A stretch of DNA of 64,000 nt, taken from Corynebacterium minutissimum. GTDB lineage: Bacteria > Actinomycetota > Actinomycetes > Mycobacteriales > Mycobacteriaceae. The notes beneath the pieces are model-generated. The model was given only the letters and a program-made list of their open reading frames with translations, was not told the DNA's origin and searched no databases. The position numbers and the translations under genes were made by a program. The first letter of the stretch is position 1. Every line of letters starts with the position of its first letter. Shown one piece after another: positions 15,798 through 24,200 of this stretch. The stretch is from contig NZ_JSEF01000017.1 of the NCBI RefSeq assembly GCF_000805675.1, positions 1 through 64,000 of the forward strand. The letters are read 5' to 3'.

Positions 15798-16838
15798 TTA
15801 CTTGATGCGGATAAAGTCGCGCAGCACTTCCCGGATTGTGCGCTGGGACGCCGGGCGCGGATCAATCGGCGCGAAGACCTCGAGTGCATTCGGCACCGAC
15901 TCGATATGGATCGTGGTGAAAGTACCTTCCGATTCGCCATCAGCCTGGAAGCGGTGCGGTTTGGGGCATTCCAAGTCCACTTCGGCGGCATCCTCAAAGT
16001 GCAATGTACGAGCATCCGTCACCTTGTTGAGCCAGTGACGGCGATCCACACCAAAGAGGTGAAGGACGCCCACCAAACCATCAATCCCGTGCAGGTCGGA
16101 AACACCAAACAATCCGAGACCCTGGTCAAAAGAGTTACGCGGATTCGTCACCACCGGAAGCGGGCCCAAGAAGGTCCAGGGATTGGTGTTGGAGGTGAAC
16201 ATGAGCGGCACATTATCCGCTTTGAAGGTGTCCCCGGAGCGCGAGACCGCACGTACATTGATGCGTGGCGGGCGGATACGGGCGCGCTGGTAGGCCTGAA
16301 ACGACACCGCAAGGTAGCGCAGCGGGGTGGCGGAAAAGCCCTTCTCACGAGCTCGGTCCACACGTGCCAGAACGTCCGCATCCAGGCCGAATCCAGCGTT
16401 GACCGCGAACCAACGATCATTCCACGTGCCGAGGAACACTTCACGGCGGATATCACGGTCCAGCATGCGCGCCAGTACGTGTGCGGCTTCAATCGGGGTG
16501 TTGGGAAAGCCCAGAGCGCGGACAAAAACGTTAGCGGAACCAGTCGGAATAACTGCTAGCGCTGGAATATCCTGCGGGGACGGACGTGACTCGGCGTCGA
16601 CCGGACCGAGGAGGCCATTGACAATCTCATTGACCGTGCCATCGCCCCCAAAGGCCAAGATGACGTCATAGTCCGCCCGCGTCATGCCGCGAACCATTTC
16701 TTCCGCGTGGCCTGGGTAGTGAGTAAATTGCGTCAGCAGACGCAGTCCCTCCACGCCACGGATGATGGGCAGCACCTCTCGGAAGAGAGCCGCATTCTGG
16801 CTGGTGGAATTCGGATTAGAAATGAGCAACACGCGCAT
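15798..16838 (-). CDS. diacylglycerol kinase-family lipid kinase
   Basis: A 346-aa member of the DAGK/YegS/sphingosine-kinase family. The N-terminal nucleotide-binding domain starts LLISNPNSTSQN and has the signature GGDGTVNEIVNGLLG (about residues 63-77) and the downstream PTGSANVFVRALG. The C-terminal beta-rich domain follows. It probably phosphorylates diacylglycerol or a related lipid for phosphoinositide metabolism; the substrate cannot be told from sequence. It converges on the lmeA-like gene. Confidence 0.85.
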   Translation of the reverse strand: MRVLLISNPNSTSQNAALFREVLPIIRGVEGLRLLTQFTHYPGHAEEMVRGMTRADYDVILAFGGDGTVNEIVNGLLGPVDAESRPSPQDIPALAVIPTGSANVFVRALGFPNTPIEAAHVLARMLDRDIRREVFLGTWNDRWFAVNAGFGLDADVLARVDRAREKGFSATPLRYLAVSFQAYQRARIRPPRINVRAVSRSGDTFKADNVPLMFTSNTNPWTFLGPLPVVTNPRNSFDQGLGLFGVSDLHGIDGLVGVLHLFGVDRRHWLNKVTDARTLHFEDAAEVDLECPKPHRFQADGESEGTFTTIHIESVPNALEVFAPIDPRPASQRTIREVLRDFIRIK

Positions 16839-16901
16839 GCCACACCAGGGTACTGGAGCCTAGTGGTTGCCGTACCCCCGGCACGACTACGCTGGGGCAG
16901 C

Positions 16902-17585
16902 ATGAGCGAACAGAACAATGAACACAACGAGTCCCAGGACCGCCGGGACGCACACCCGGAAAACACCAAGATTGATGGCAACGAAGCCGTCAACCAGGCC
17001 GCCGAAGCCTGGAAGGATGCCGCCTCCCGCAATATCCCCACCGTGGACGTAGCTGAAAACCCGCTACCGGATGAAACGGCTAACCTTCGCCAGGGTCCGT
17101 CGCTGCACGATGGCCTGCTGGGCCTGCTTCCCCTTGTGGGCGTGTGGCAGGGCGAGGGCCAGGCTCACAGCACCGACGGCGAGCAGTACTCATTTGGCCA
17201 GCAGCTCATCATCGCGCACGACGGTGAGAACTACCTGACCTACACCTCCCGAACCTGGAAGATCGATACCGAGGGCAACCCCACCGGCCCTGACGTCCGT
17301 GAGTCGGGTTTCTGGCGTATCTCCCTCAAGGACGAGATCGAGATGACCTATACCTCTTCTAATGGCATCAACGAGATCTTCTATGGGTCGCTGTTCAACG
17401 AGCGCGCTTGGCAGCTCGAATCCGCCTCGACCATGGTGACTGAAACTGGACCGACCAACCTGGGCCCCGGCAAGCGCATGTACGGCCTCATGCCGAATAA
17501 CAACCTGGGTTGGGTAGATGAGCGCCTCGTCGATGGTGAGATGCGCCCCTACATGTCCGCTGAGCTCACCCGTGTCGCGGGCTAA
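16902..17585 (+). CDS. nitrobindin-like FABP-family protein lacking the haem ligand
   Basis: A 227-aa protein with a hydrophilic ~65-residue N-terminal extension, then the ten-stranded beta-barrel of the nitrobindin/DUF1794 family: GVWQGEG (80-86), FGQQLIIAHDG, GPGKRMYGLMPNNNLGW. In nitrobindins a C-terminal His binds haem iron. Here the last strand reads PYMSAELTRVAG with no His, so it should not bind haem in the usual way and the peroxynitrite isomerase role is doubtful. The start ATG at 16902 follows GGGGCAG. Confidence 0.85.
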   Translation: MSEQNNEHNESQDRRDAHPENTKIDGNEAVNQAAEAWKDAASRNIPTVDVAENPLPDETANLRQGPSLHDGLLGLLPLVGVWQGEGQAHSTDGEQYSFGQQLIIAHDGENYLTYTSRTWKIDTEGNPTGPDVRESGFWRISLKDEIEMTYTSSNGINEIFYGSLFNERAWQLESASTMVTETGPTNLGPGKRMYGLMPNNNLGWVDERLVDGEMRPYMSAELTRVAG

Positions 17586-17625
17586 TTACCCAACTACACG
17601 GCAAGGAACTCTGAGGGGGAAGTGA

Positions 17626-18504
17626 TTAGCGGGCCAGTGAGGCGTCGATAAGCCCGCGGATCTCCTCCGCATTCCCCGGCGCCTTGAGTTTCACATCATC
17701 GAGGCGGGTAACGCGCACCGCCGTGCGCACGGAGGAGACCAACCAAACCGAATCCGCACCCTGCAGATCCTCTACGGTGAGTTCCTTAGCCTTGCACCGA
17801 AAACCCTGTTCGGTGGCGTGCTCAAACAGTGCTGCCTGCGTAGTACCAGGCAGGATTCCCTTGCCCGCCGGTGTGCGAATTTTCGAGCCTTTGACGGCGA
17901 CGACTGTGGACGTCGCCCCTTCCAACACCAGTCCCGTCTCCGGGTCCGTAAAAATGACATCATCAAAGCCCCGTTCGCGCGCTAGGCGCAGCGTGGCCAT
18001 AGTCGCTGCATAGTTCAGCGTTTTTGCCGGCAGCTCCTCCGCCACCTGCCACAGACGCGGCGTGCTCATCACCTTCACACCGTTCTCCCTCTGCTTGAGC
18101 ACATCCTCCGGAATGGACTGAACGACGACCCATGCTGAGGGCACGCCCGTCGACGCCCTGCCGCGCGTATACGTCCACGTGCACTTGGCTTCCGGCAGAG
18201 CTTGTCCACTCGTTGCTGCCCCGTAGAAATCCGCAATAGCCAATTGCGTTGCCTCTTCCCACTTGTGCATGGGCGGTTCTGGCAGACCCAGCGCACGGGC
18301 AGACTGGGCGAAACGCTCAGCATGGCGGCGGAAATTCGCAGCCTTGCCGTCGCGCACGAGGAGGGACTCAAAAATGCCATCGCCGCGGGTAACCGCAGCA
18401 TCATCCCAGTGCACCAAGGGCAGGCTTGGCATGTGCCGTCTAACGGACCCTCCAAAAGGTTCGACAACGTAGATGACCGGCTCTTTCCTGGGCTGAAGGC
18501 TCAT
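17626..18504 (-). CDS. pabC: class IV aminotransferase (aminodeoxychorismate lyase-like)
   Basis: A 292-aa PLP enzyme of fold type IV, resembling 4-amino-4-deoxychorismate lyase (folate pathway) and branched-chain/D-amino acid aminotransferases. The PLP lysine is in LPAKTLNYAATM; the phosphate-binding motif is LEGATSTVVAVKG followed by TPAGKGILPGTTQAALFE. It is divergent from the folate-binding ygfZ gene 30 bases away, which supports a folate link. The exact reaction is inferred. Confidence 0.78.
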   Translation of the reverse strand: MSLQPRKEPVIYVVEPFGGSVRRHMPSLPLVHWDDAAVTRGDGIFESLLVRDGKAANFRRHAERFAQSARALGLPEPPMHKWEEATQLAIADFYGAATSGQALPEAKCTWTYTRGRASTGVPSAWVVVQSIPEDVLKQRENGVKVMSTPRLWQVAEELPAKTLNYAATMATLRLARERGFDDVIFTDPETGLVLEGATSTVVAVKGSKIRTPAGKGILPGTTQAALFEHATEQGFRCKAKELTVEDLQGADSVWLVSSVRTAVRVTRLDDVKLKAPGNAEEIRGLIDASLAR

Positions 18505-18534
18505 AGACTCGATTATGCCCTACCATCGAAAGAC

Positions 18535-19596
18535 GTGAGTTACTCTTCGCCGCTTCTTTCCCGGCCCGGAGCCGCTGAGCTTCAGGGCGCCACGCTTGTC
18601 GACGTCTCCGGGGTCCCCTGGCACTACGGAAACCCCCTGGTGGAGCAGCGCGCCGTGGAGACCGGCTCCGCGATTGTTGACCGCTCCCACCGCCGCGTCA
18701 TCGCCGTCTCAGGTCCGGATGCCAAGGCTTTTCTCCACAATTTGCTGAGTCAAAAACTCGATGACGTGGAGGCAGGCTTTGCCGCCGGCGCCGCGGACCT
18801 CGATATACAGGGCCACGTGCTGCACCACATGGATCTGGTGTTCACGGGCGACACCTTCTTCCTCGACGTCCCTGCAGCGCAATTCGACTCGCTCAAGGAT
18901 TTCCTCACGAAGATGATCTTTTGGTCCGAGGTCACCGTGGACGAGGCTGACCTCGCCGTCATCTCCGTCCTGGGTGCTCCCCTGCCGACGCCAACTGCCA
19001 CCGTGGTTGACCGCTCCGTTTGCTGGCCCGGGTGCCCGCGCCAGGATATCCTCGTCCCGCGCGCTGACCTCGCCGCCGCCGTGTCTGAGCTGGAATCCCA
19101 TGGCGGCAGCGTGGCAGGGCTTATGACCTTTACCGCTGAGCGAGTCAAAGCCCGCGAACCCGAACTCGCTGCTGACCTCGACGGCAAAACCATCCCACAC
19201 GAGGTCCCCCACTGGATCCGCCGCAGCGATGACCGCCCCGCCTTCGTCCACTTGGAGAAGGGCTGCTACCGCGGCCAAGAGACGGTGGCCCGCGTGGAAA
19301 ACCTCGGCCGTTCGCCACGCCTACTCGTCCTGCTCTACCTCGACGGCTCCGCGCCTGAGACCCCTGAACCAGGCGCCGACATCACGCTCGGTGGGCGCCG
19401 AGTAGGGCGCCTGGGCACCGTGGTGGACGATTGCGACTTTGGCCCTATTGGGCTGGGCTTGGTCAAGCGCAGTGCTCTAAACCAGGGTGACCTTTCTATT
19501 GGTCCAGTTGCCGCGTCCGTCGAACCAGATTCCATCCCCCAGGATGAAGGGCCGAAGGCAGGGCGCGCTGCCGTCGACCGACTGCGCGGCCGGTAG
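18535..19596 (+). CDS. ygfZ: folate-binding protein YgfZ/GcvT family
   Basis: Tetrahydrofolate-binding protein that helps assemble or repair certain Fe-S enzymes. The 353-aa product has the diagnostic KGCYRGQETVAR motif with the conserved Cys, and the GcvT-like fold (SHRRVIAVSGPDAKAFLHNL near the N-terminus). I start at GTG 18535, which has GAAAG just ahead and begins at the family N-terminus; the open frame upstream overlaps the divergent gene and shows no homology. Confidence 0.9.
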   Translation: MSYSSPLLSRPGAAELQGATLVDVSGVPWHYGNPLVEQRAVETGSAIVDRSHRRVIAVSGPDAKAFLHNLLSQKLDDVEAGFAAGAADLDIQGHVLHHMDLVFTGDTFFLDVPAAQFDSLKDFLTKMIFWSEVTVDEADLAVISVLGAPLPTPTATVVDRSVCWPGCPRQDILVPRADLAAAVSELESHGGSVAGLMTFTAERVKAREPELAADLDGKTIPHEVPHWIRRSDDRPAFVHLEKGCYRGQETVARVENLGRSPRLLVLLYLDGSAPETPEPGADITLGGRRVGRLGTVVDDCDFGPIGLGLVKRSALNQGDLSIGPVAASVEPDSIPQDEGPKAGRAAVDRLRGR

Positions 19597-19731
19597 TGGT
19601 GCATCGCACATGCCCCCACCGCCACGGGGTATAACACTTTTTTGGCCCGCCGCTGGGGGTAGTTCGGAATTTTTTCGTCACACACGCTATGGTGTCTTAC
19701 AGGAACATACACATATCTGACTAAGACGATG

Positions 19732-19758
19732 GGGCGGCCAAGAATCCCTGGTCCGCCC
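19732..19758 (+). repeat. hairpin in the leader of the DUF3073 gene
   Basis: GGGCGGCC (19732-19739) can pair with GTCCGCCC (19751-19758) with one G-T pair, about 25 bases ahead of the start. No T-run follows, so it is more likely a leader structure than a terminator. Confidence 0.35.
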
Positions 19759-19783
19759 TACACACCTCAAGGGGGTCATGCAC

Positions 19784-19996
19784 ATGGGACGCGGACGCGC
19801 AAAGGCAAAGCAGACCAAAGTTGCACGCCAGCTGAAGTACAATTCGCCCGAAATGGATCTGGACTCTCTCCAGCGCGAGCTCGCTTCGCAGCATTCCCGC
19901 AACGACGAGGATGACCAGTACTCGGAGTACGCCGATTATGGCGAGGATGACTGGGACTCGGACGAGTGGGATGAGGACGATTCCGACGAGCGCTAA
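19784..19996 (+). CDS. DUF3073 family small protein
   Basis: A 70-aa protein with the family's invariant start GRGRAKAKQTKVARQLKYNS: a basic head followed by a very acidic Asp/Glu-rich tail (about half the last 25 residues). Its function is unknown; the charge split suggests nucleic-acid or protein contacts. I prefer ATG 19784 over 19778 because the family starts MGRGR and AAGGGGG is well placed. The gene lies next to purM, as in mycobacteria. Confidence 0.9.
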   Translation: MGRGRAKAKQTKVARQLKYNSPEMDLDSLQRELASQHSRNDEDDQYSEYADYGEDDWDSDEWDEDDSDER

Positions 19997-20020
19997 GCTC
20001 AACTCTCAGCACGTACGCGA

Positions 20021-20067
20021 AAGGCCGGCGGCCCCTAATCCCTCTCAGGGATGAGGCCACCGGCCTT
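20021..20067. terminator. hairpin between convergent DUF3073 gene and purM
   Basis: AAGGCCGG (20021-20028) pairs with CCGGCCTT (20060-20067); inner ATCCCTC/GAGGGAT-like pairing adds to the stem. It probably acts in both directions. Confidence 0.65.
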
Positions 20068-20144
20068 GTCCGTTTCTACTCTCCCTGGCAGAGGGATGCA
20101 GCTTGGTGGGACCCACCTATGGTGGCCCCACTGCGGTTTGGGTT

Positions 20145-21197
20145 CTAGAAACCTGGGTGCTCGCCCGTCATCACCACGCGCGGCTCACCATCCTGTACGG
20201 CACGTACGGTGCCCAATTCCCAGGCCTCGACGTGGCGGGCGGTCATCATGGCCAGAGCGCGCTCGCGGTCTTCTGGGGCGACGACGGCAATCATGCCCAC
20301 GCCCATGTTGAAGGTCTTCTCCATCTCCTCGAGGGCAACCTTGCCCACGGAGGAAATGGTCTTGAAGATCTGACCCGGAGTCCACGTCGAACGGCTTACC
20401 TCAGCGGTCAGGCCCTCCGGGATGACGCGCTCCAGATTTCCGGCAAGGCCACCTCCGGTGACATGGCAGAAGGTAGACACTGCGCACTCGGAGGTCAATG
20501 CTAGGCAATCCTTGGCGTAAATGCGGGTCGGCTCCAGCAGCTCCTCACCGAGGGTGCGGCCGAGGTCCTCCATGTAGCCGTCGAGCGGCAAGCCGGCCTG
20601 CTCCAGCAGGACGTAGCGCGCCAGCGAGTAGCCGTTGGAGTGAAGGCCTGAGGACTTCATGGCAATGAGCACGTCGCCATCGCTGACCTTGTCGGGCCCC
20701 AGCAGCTCATCGGCTTCCACCACGCCCACGGCGGTTGCGGAAACGTCGTACTCCTCCTTGCCCATAACACCTGGGTGCTCAGCGGTCTCGCCGCCGAGGA
20801 GTGCCGCGCCTGCCTGGACGCAGCCTTCGGCAATGCCCTTAACGATGTCCGCGACCTTCTCCGGCACAACTTCACCGACGGCGATGTAGTCCTGCAAGAA
20901 AAGCGGTTCGGCGCCGCACACCACAAGGTCGTCAACGCACATGGCAACCAAGTCGATACCGATGGTGTCATGCTTATCCATCGCTTGGGCCACGGCTAGC
21001 TTGGTGCCCACACCATCGGAGCCGGCAGCGAGGATCGGCTCTTTGTACTCCCCCAGCTTGAACAGCCCGGCAAAACCTCCGAGCCCACCCATGACCTCCG
21101 GGCGGGTGGCGCGTTGAGCGTGCGGGGTAATCAGTTTGACCGCGCGGTCACCTTCCTCAATGTTGACGCCGGCGGCTGCATACGTGTTGTCGCTCAT
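20145..21197 (-). CDS. purM: phosphoribosylformylglycinamidine cyclo-ligase (AIR synthetase)
   Basis: Fifth step of IMP synthesis: FGAM plus ATP to AIR. The 350-aa protein has the PurM signatures AAGSDGVGTKLAVAQ and GIDLVAMCVDDLVVCGAEPLFLQDY (quoted in part), and HVTGGGLAGNLERV. It follows purF by 14 bases in one operon. Confidence 0.98.
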   Translation of the reverse strand: MSDNTYAAAGVNIEEGDRAVKLITPHAQRATRPEVMGGLGGFAGLFKLGEYKEPILAAGSDGVGTKLAVAQAMDKHDTIGIDLVAMCVDDLVVCGAEPLFLQDYIAVGEVVPEKVADIVKGIAEGCVQAGAALLGGETAEHPGVMGKEEYDVSATAVGVVEADELLGPDKVSDGDVLIAMKSSGLHSNGYSLARYVLLEQAGLPLDGYMEDLGRTLGEELLEPTRIYAKDCLALTSECAVSTFCHVTGGGLAGNLERVIPEGLTAEVSRSTWTPGQIFKTISSVGKVALEEMEKTFNMGVGMIAVVAPEDRERALAMMTARHVEAWELGTVRAVQDGEPRVVMTGEHPGF

Positions 21198-21211
21198 GAG
21201 TGAACTAGTCC

Positions 21212-22729
21212 TTACTCGTTAGTCGTGGTCGAGCCCTGCAAGGTGCGCACGGCCTCAGCGTTGGGGTTACCGGCGGGAAGGCCGAGCGGGTACTTACCAT
21301 CAAAGCAGGCACAGCACAGTTCATTGCGCGGCTGCTCAGTAGCGGCCACCATCTCATCGATGGAGACAAAGCCCAAGGAGTCTGCACCAATGGCGGTGCA
21401 AATGGTCTGGGCCACCTCCTCTGGGTCATCGGAGGGGTTAGCGTTGGCAATGAGCTCGCCGGGGGAGGCGAAGTCGATGCCGTAGAAACACGGCCATTTC
21501 ACTGGCGGCGAGGCAATACGAACGTGTACCTCGGCCGCGCCGGCCTCACGCAGCATGCGAATAAGCGCGCGTTGAGTGTTGCCGCGCACGATGGAATCAT
21601 CCACCACCACGATGGATTTGCCGTCAATCACTTCACGCAGCGGGTTGAGCTTGAGGCGAATGCCCATCTGGCGCTGGGACTGCGTGGGCTGAATGAAGGT
21701 GCGTCCAACATAGGAGTTCTTTACCAGGCCATGCGCGAAGGTCAGGCCGGATTCGCGGGCATATCCCACGGCGGCGGGGTTTCCGGATTCGGGCACGGGG
21801 ATAACCATGTCCGCATCAGGTGCGGGGTACTGCCGCGCTAGACGACGCCCAATCTCCACCCTCGTTGCATTCACCGAACGGCCCTTGATATTCGTGTCTG
21901 GGCGCGCCAAGTACACGTACTCGAAGACGCAGCCATGACGCTTGGGTTCTGCGAAGCGCTCCGAGCGGATACCAGTCTCATCGATGGCGATGAGCTCGCC
22001 GGGTTCAATCTCACGAATGAACTGCGCGCCCACAATGTCGAGGGCACAGGTCTCACTGGCCACGACCCAGCCCGTGTTCAGTCGGCCCAGAGCGAGCGGG
22101 CGCACTCCATGCGGGTCACGCGCCGCATACAGGGTGTGGCCATCAGTGAAGGTGAGGCAGAAGGCACCTTTGACGTCGGGAAGCAGCTGCAAGGCCGAGT
22201 CAAAGACGGAGGTGTCATCCGCGACACCGTCGGCCAGCAGCATGGACAAGCACATGGAGTCCGAGACAGACTCTTCCTGCGGTTTGATGAGCCCACGTTC
22301 CACGGCTTCCGCACGCAACTGTAGATAGTTCACCAGGTTGCCATTGTGGCCCAAGGCGATATCGACGCCACTGGGCGAGGTCCCGAACATCGGCTGCACA
22401 TTGGACCACTCCTTGCCGCCAGCGGTGGAATAACGCGTGTGACCGACCGCCACGTTGCCGTGCAGGGACGTCAGAATGGATTCATCGAAGACGTTGGACA
22501 CGAGGCCCATGTCTTTGAAGACCACGATGCGGTCATCATCGCCCACCGCAATGCCCGCGGCTTCCTGGCCGCGATGCTGGAGGGCAAAGAGGCCGAAATA
22601 CGTCAGCTTGGACACCTCTTCCCCCGGTGCCCAAACACCGAAAACGCCACATTCTTCACGGGGCTCTGGATCGTGGGCAGGATCCTCCGATAATGGCTTG
22701 ATCTTGTTTTGGACGTGTTCAGCTACCAC
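21212..22729 (-). CDS. purF: amidophosphoribosyltransferase
   Basis: Commits PRPP to purine synthesis using glutamine. The 505-aa precursor carries a ~26-residue propeptide; processing would expose Cys27 in EECGVFGVW as the N-terminal nucleophile of the glutaminase domain. The PRPP-binding loop is VVVDDSIVRGNT. C-terminal cysteines (ELCCACFDGKYP) fit the Fe-S class of the Bacillus enzyme. It lies 10 bases after the sterol-carrier-like gene and 14 before purM. Confidence 0.98.
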   Translation of the reverse strand: MVAEHVQNKIKPLSEDPAHDPEPREECGVFGVWAPGEEVSKLTYFGLFALQHRGQEAAGIAVGDDDRIVVFKDMGLVSNVFDESILTSLHGNVAVGHTRYSTAGGKEWSNVQPMFGTSPSGVDIALGHNGNLVNYLQLRAEAVERGLIKPQEESVSDSMCLSMLLADGVADDTSVFDSALQLLPDVKGAFCLTFTDGHTLYAARDPHGVRPLALGRLNTGWVVASETCALDIVGAQFIREIEPGELIAIDETGIRSERFAEPKRHGCVFEYVYLARPDTNIKGRSVNATRVEIGRRLARQYPAPDADMVIPVPESGNPAAVGYARESGLTFAHGLVKNSYVGRTFIQPTQSQRQMGIRLKLNPLREVIDGKSIVVVDDSIVRGNTQRALIRMLREAGAAEVHVRIASPPVKWPCFYGIDFASPGELIANANPSDDPEEVAQTICTAIGADSLGFVSIDEMVAATEQPRNELCCACFDGKYPLGLPAGNPNAEAVRTLQGSTTTNE

Positions 22730-22739
22730 GGCGCCAATC

Positions 22740-23144
22740 CTAGTCGTTTCGCTCGGTGAAAACTAACGGAATGATGGGCAGCCACTCCGCGATCTCGTGT
22801 GCGCGGGACCCAGAGGCCTCTAAACGCGGGCTGGCGAGCGCCTGTTCCCAGGACAACAGGCCGGTGGCCAGCTGCAACCAGGTGAGAGGATCCGTCTCCA
22901 CCACATTTGGAGGGGTACCACGGGTATGGCGCGGGCCCTCGATGCACTGAACTGCCACGAATGGGGGGACTCGCAGCTCAACCGAATGACCCGGCGCGTC
23001 CGCTTCGAGTGTGCGCGCAGTGGTGCGGGTGGCCTGCGCGAGTGCGGTGCGACCTGGTTTTTCTACCTCTTCAGGGTTGCGAATCCAGTCCGCGACGGCC
23101 TCCACGGCGGCGCGGGTGGTGGCGGCATCAACGGCCTTCTTCAT
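22740..23144 (-). CDS. sterol-carrier-family small protein, purF-linked
   Basis: A 134-aa protein of the actinobacterial 'sterol carrier family' group that sits directly upstream of purF, as Rv0807 does in M. tuberculosis. Visible features are an N-terminal helix-rich segment (VDAATTRAAVEAVADWI), the core RVPPFVAVQCIEGPRHTRGT, and the C-terminal DPLTWLQLATGLLSWEQA resembling the SCP2-type alpha/beta core. No enzymatic role is established. Tight linkage to purF suggests co-transcription. Confidence 0.7.
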   Translation of the reverse strand: MKKAVDAATTRAAVEAVADWIRNPEEVEKPGRTALAQATRTTARTLEADAPGHSVELRVPPFVAVQCIEGPRHTRGTPPNVVETDPLTWLQLATGLLSWEQALASPRLEASGSRAHEIAEWLPIIPLVFTERND

Positions 23145-23177
23145 CGGTGAAGCACTCTCCCTGCTACTTTCTTATCC

Positions 23178-24200
23178 ATGTCACCAACTCTGTCGGAAGA
23201 AAAGAACCCGGTACAAACCGGGAAGTCCCCTGCCATCACGCTGCGTTTTATGGCCGCGCCCACCGATCTCACGATTGCTGGCGCCCAGGGCATTGGCGGT
23301 GGCCGCGTCCTGGAGTGGATCGATAAGGCAGCCTACGCCTGTGCAGTGCAGTGGTCGGGAACCTACTGTGTGACAGCCTACGTGGGCCACATCCATTTCA
23401 CACGCCCCATCCCCTCGGGCCACCTCGTGGAGGTTCGCTCCCGCATCGCCATGACTGGCCGCTCCTCCATGCACATTGTCAACGAGGTGCTCTCTGCTGA
23501 CCCCCGCGACGGCATTTTTACCCGCGCATGTGACTGCCTCGTCATTTTCGTGGCCAAGGATACGGAGACAGGAAAGTCTGTTCCGGTCCCGCCGCTGCAG
23601 CCGGAGTCCACGGAGCATCAGCGTGTGTGGGAAGCCGCTGAGTCACGTATTGAGCTGCGTCAGGCCATCGAGGAAGAGATGGAAAAGCAGACGTATGACG
23701 GTCCCTCGGACGCACCGCGCATGATCAACCGTTTCTTGGCCAAGCCTACCGACGTCAACTGGGGCGGAAACGTCCACGGTGGTACCGCGATGGAGTGGAT
23801 CGATGAGGCCGGCTCTGCGTGCACGATGGAATGGTCGGGCGAGCACACCGTGGCGGTCTATGCCGGCGGTATTCGCTTCTATCGCCCGATTCACATTGGT
23901 GACCTTATTGAAGTCGATGCCCGCATGATGCGTACCGACGCCCGCTCCATGCAGATGTCGGTTCATGTGCGCTCCGGCAACCCCCGCGGCGGCCGCGAGC
24001 AGCTACAGACCGCCATCCACGCGACGGTGTCCTACATGGCTATGGATGCCGACTGGCAGCCGCTGGCGGCCCGCCAGTTCACTCCTCGCACCGAAGAGGA
24101 TAAGCGCCTCTGGGAGCACGCCGGCATCCTGCGCGGGCTGCGCGGCAAGTACTCCCCGAAACCCTTGGTGGTGGCGCCGAAGCACCAGCACGTGGATTAA
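23178..24200 (+). CDS. double-hotdog acyl-CoA thioesterase
   Basis: A 340-aa protein with two hotdog domains (about residues 20-150 and 175-310), like the cytosolic long-chain acyl-CoA hydrolase (ACOT7/BACH) family. The second domain keeps N-V-H-G-G before the central helix (GGTAMEWIDEAG); the first has Q-G-I-G-G-G at the same place (GGGRVLEWIDKAA), so the two sites differ. It probably hydrolyses acyl-CoA. It lies next to the fatty-acid cluster, and its stop overlaps the stop of the facing MaoC gene by TTAA. Confidence 0.87.
   Translation: MSPTLSEEKNPVQTGKSPAITLRFMAAPTDLTIAGAQGIGGGRVLEWIDKAAYACAVQWSGTYCVTAYVGHIHFTRPIPSGHLVEVRSRIAMTGRSSMHIVNEVLSADPRDGIFTRACDCLVIFVAKDTETGKSVPVPPLQPESTEHQRVWEAAESRIELRQAIEEEMEKQTYDGPSDAPRMINRFLAKPTDVNWGGNVHGGTAMEWIDEAGSACTMEWSGEHTVAVYAGGIRFYRPIHIGDLIEVDARMMRTDARSMQMSVHVRSGNPRGGREQLQTAIHATVSYMAMDADWQPLAARQFTPRTEEDKRLWEHAGILRGLRGKYSPKPLVVAPKHQHVD

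Noticed and set aside
18202-18534. 111-codon N-terminal extension of the ygfZ frame
   Set aside because: It overlaps the coding strand of the divergent aminotransferase and has no similarity to the family; the GTG at 18535 with GAAAG fits better.
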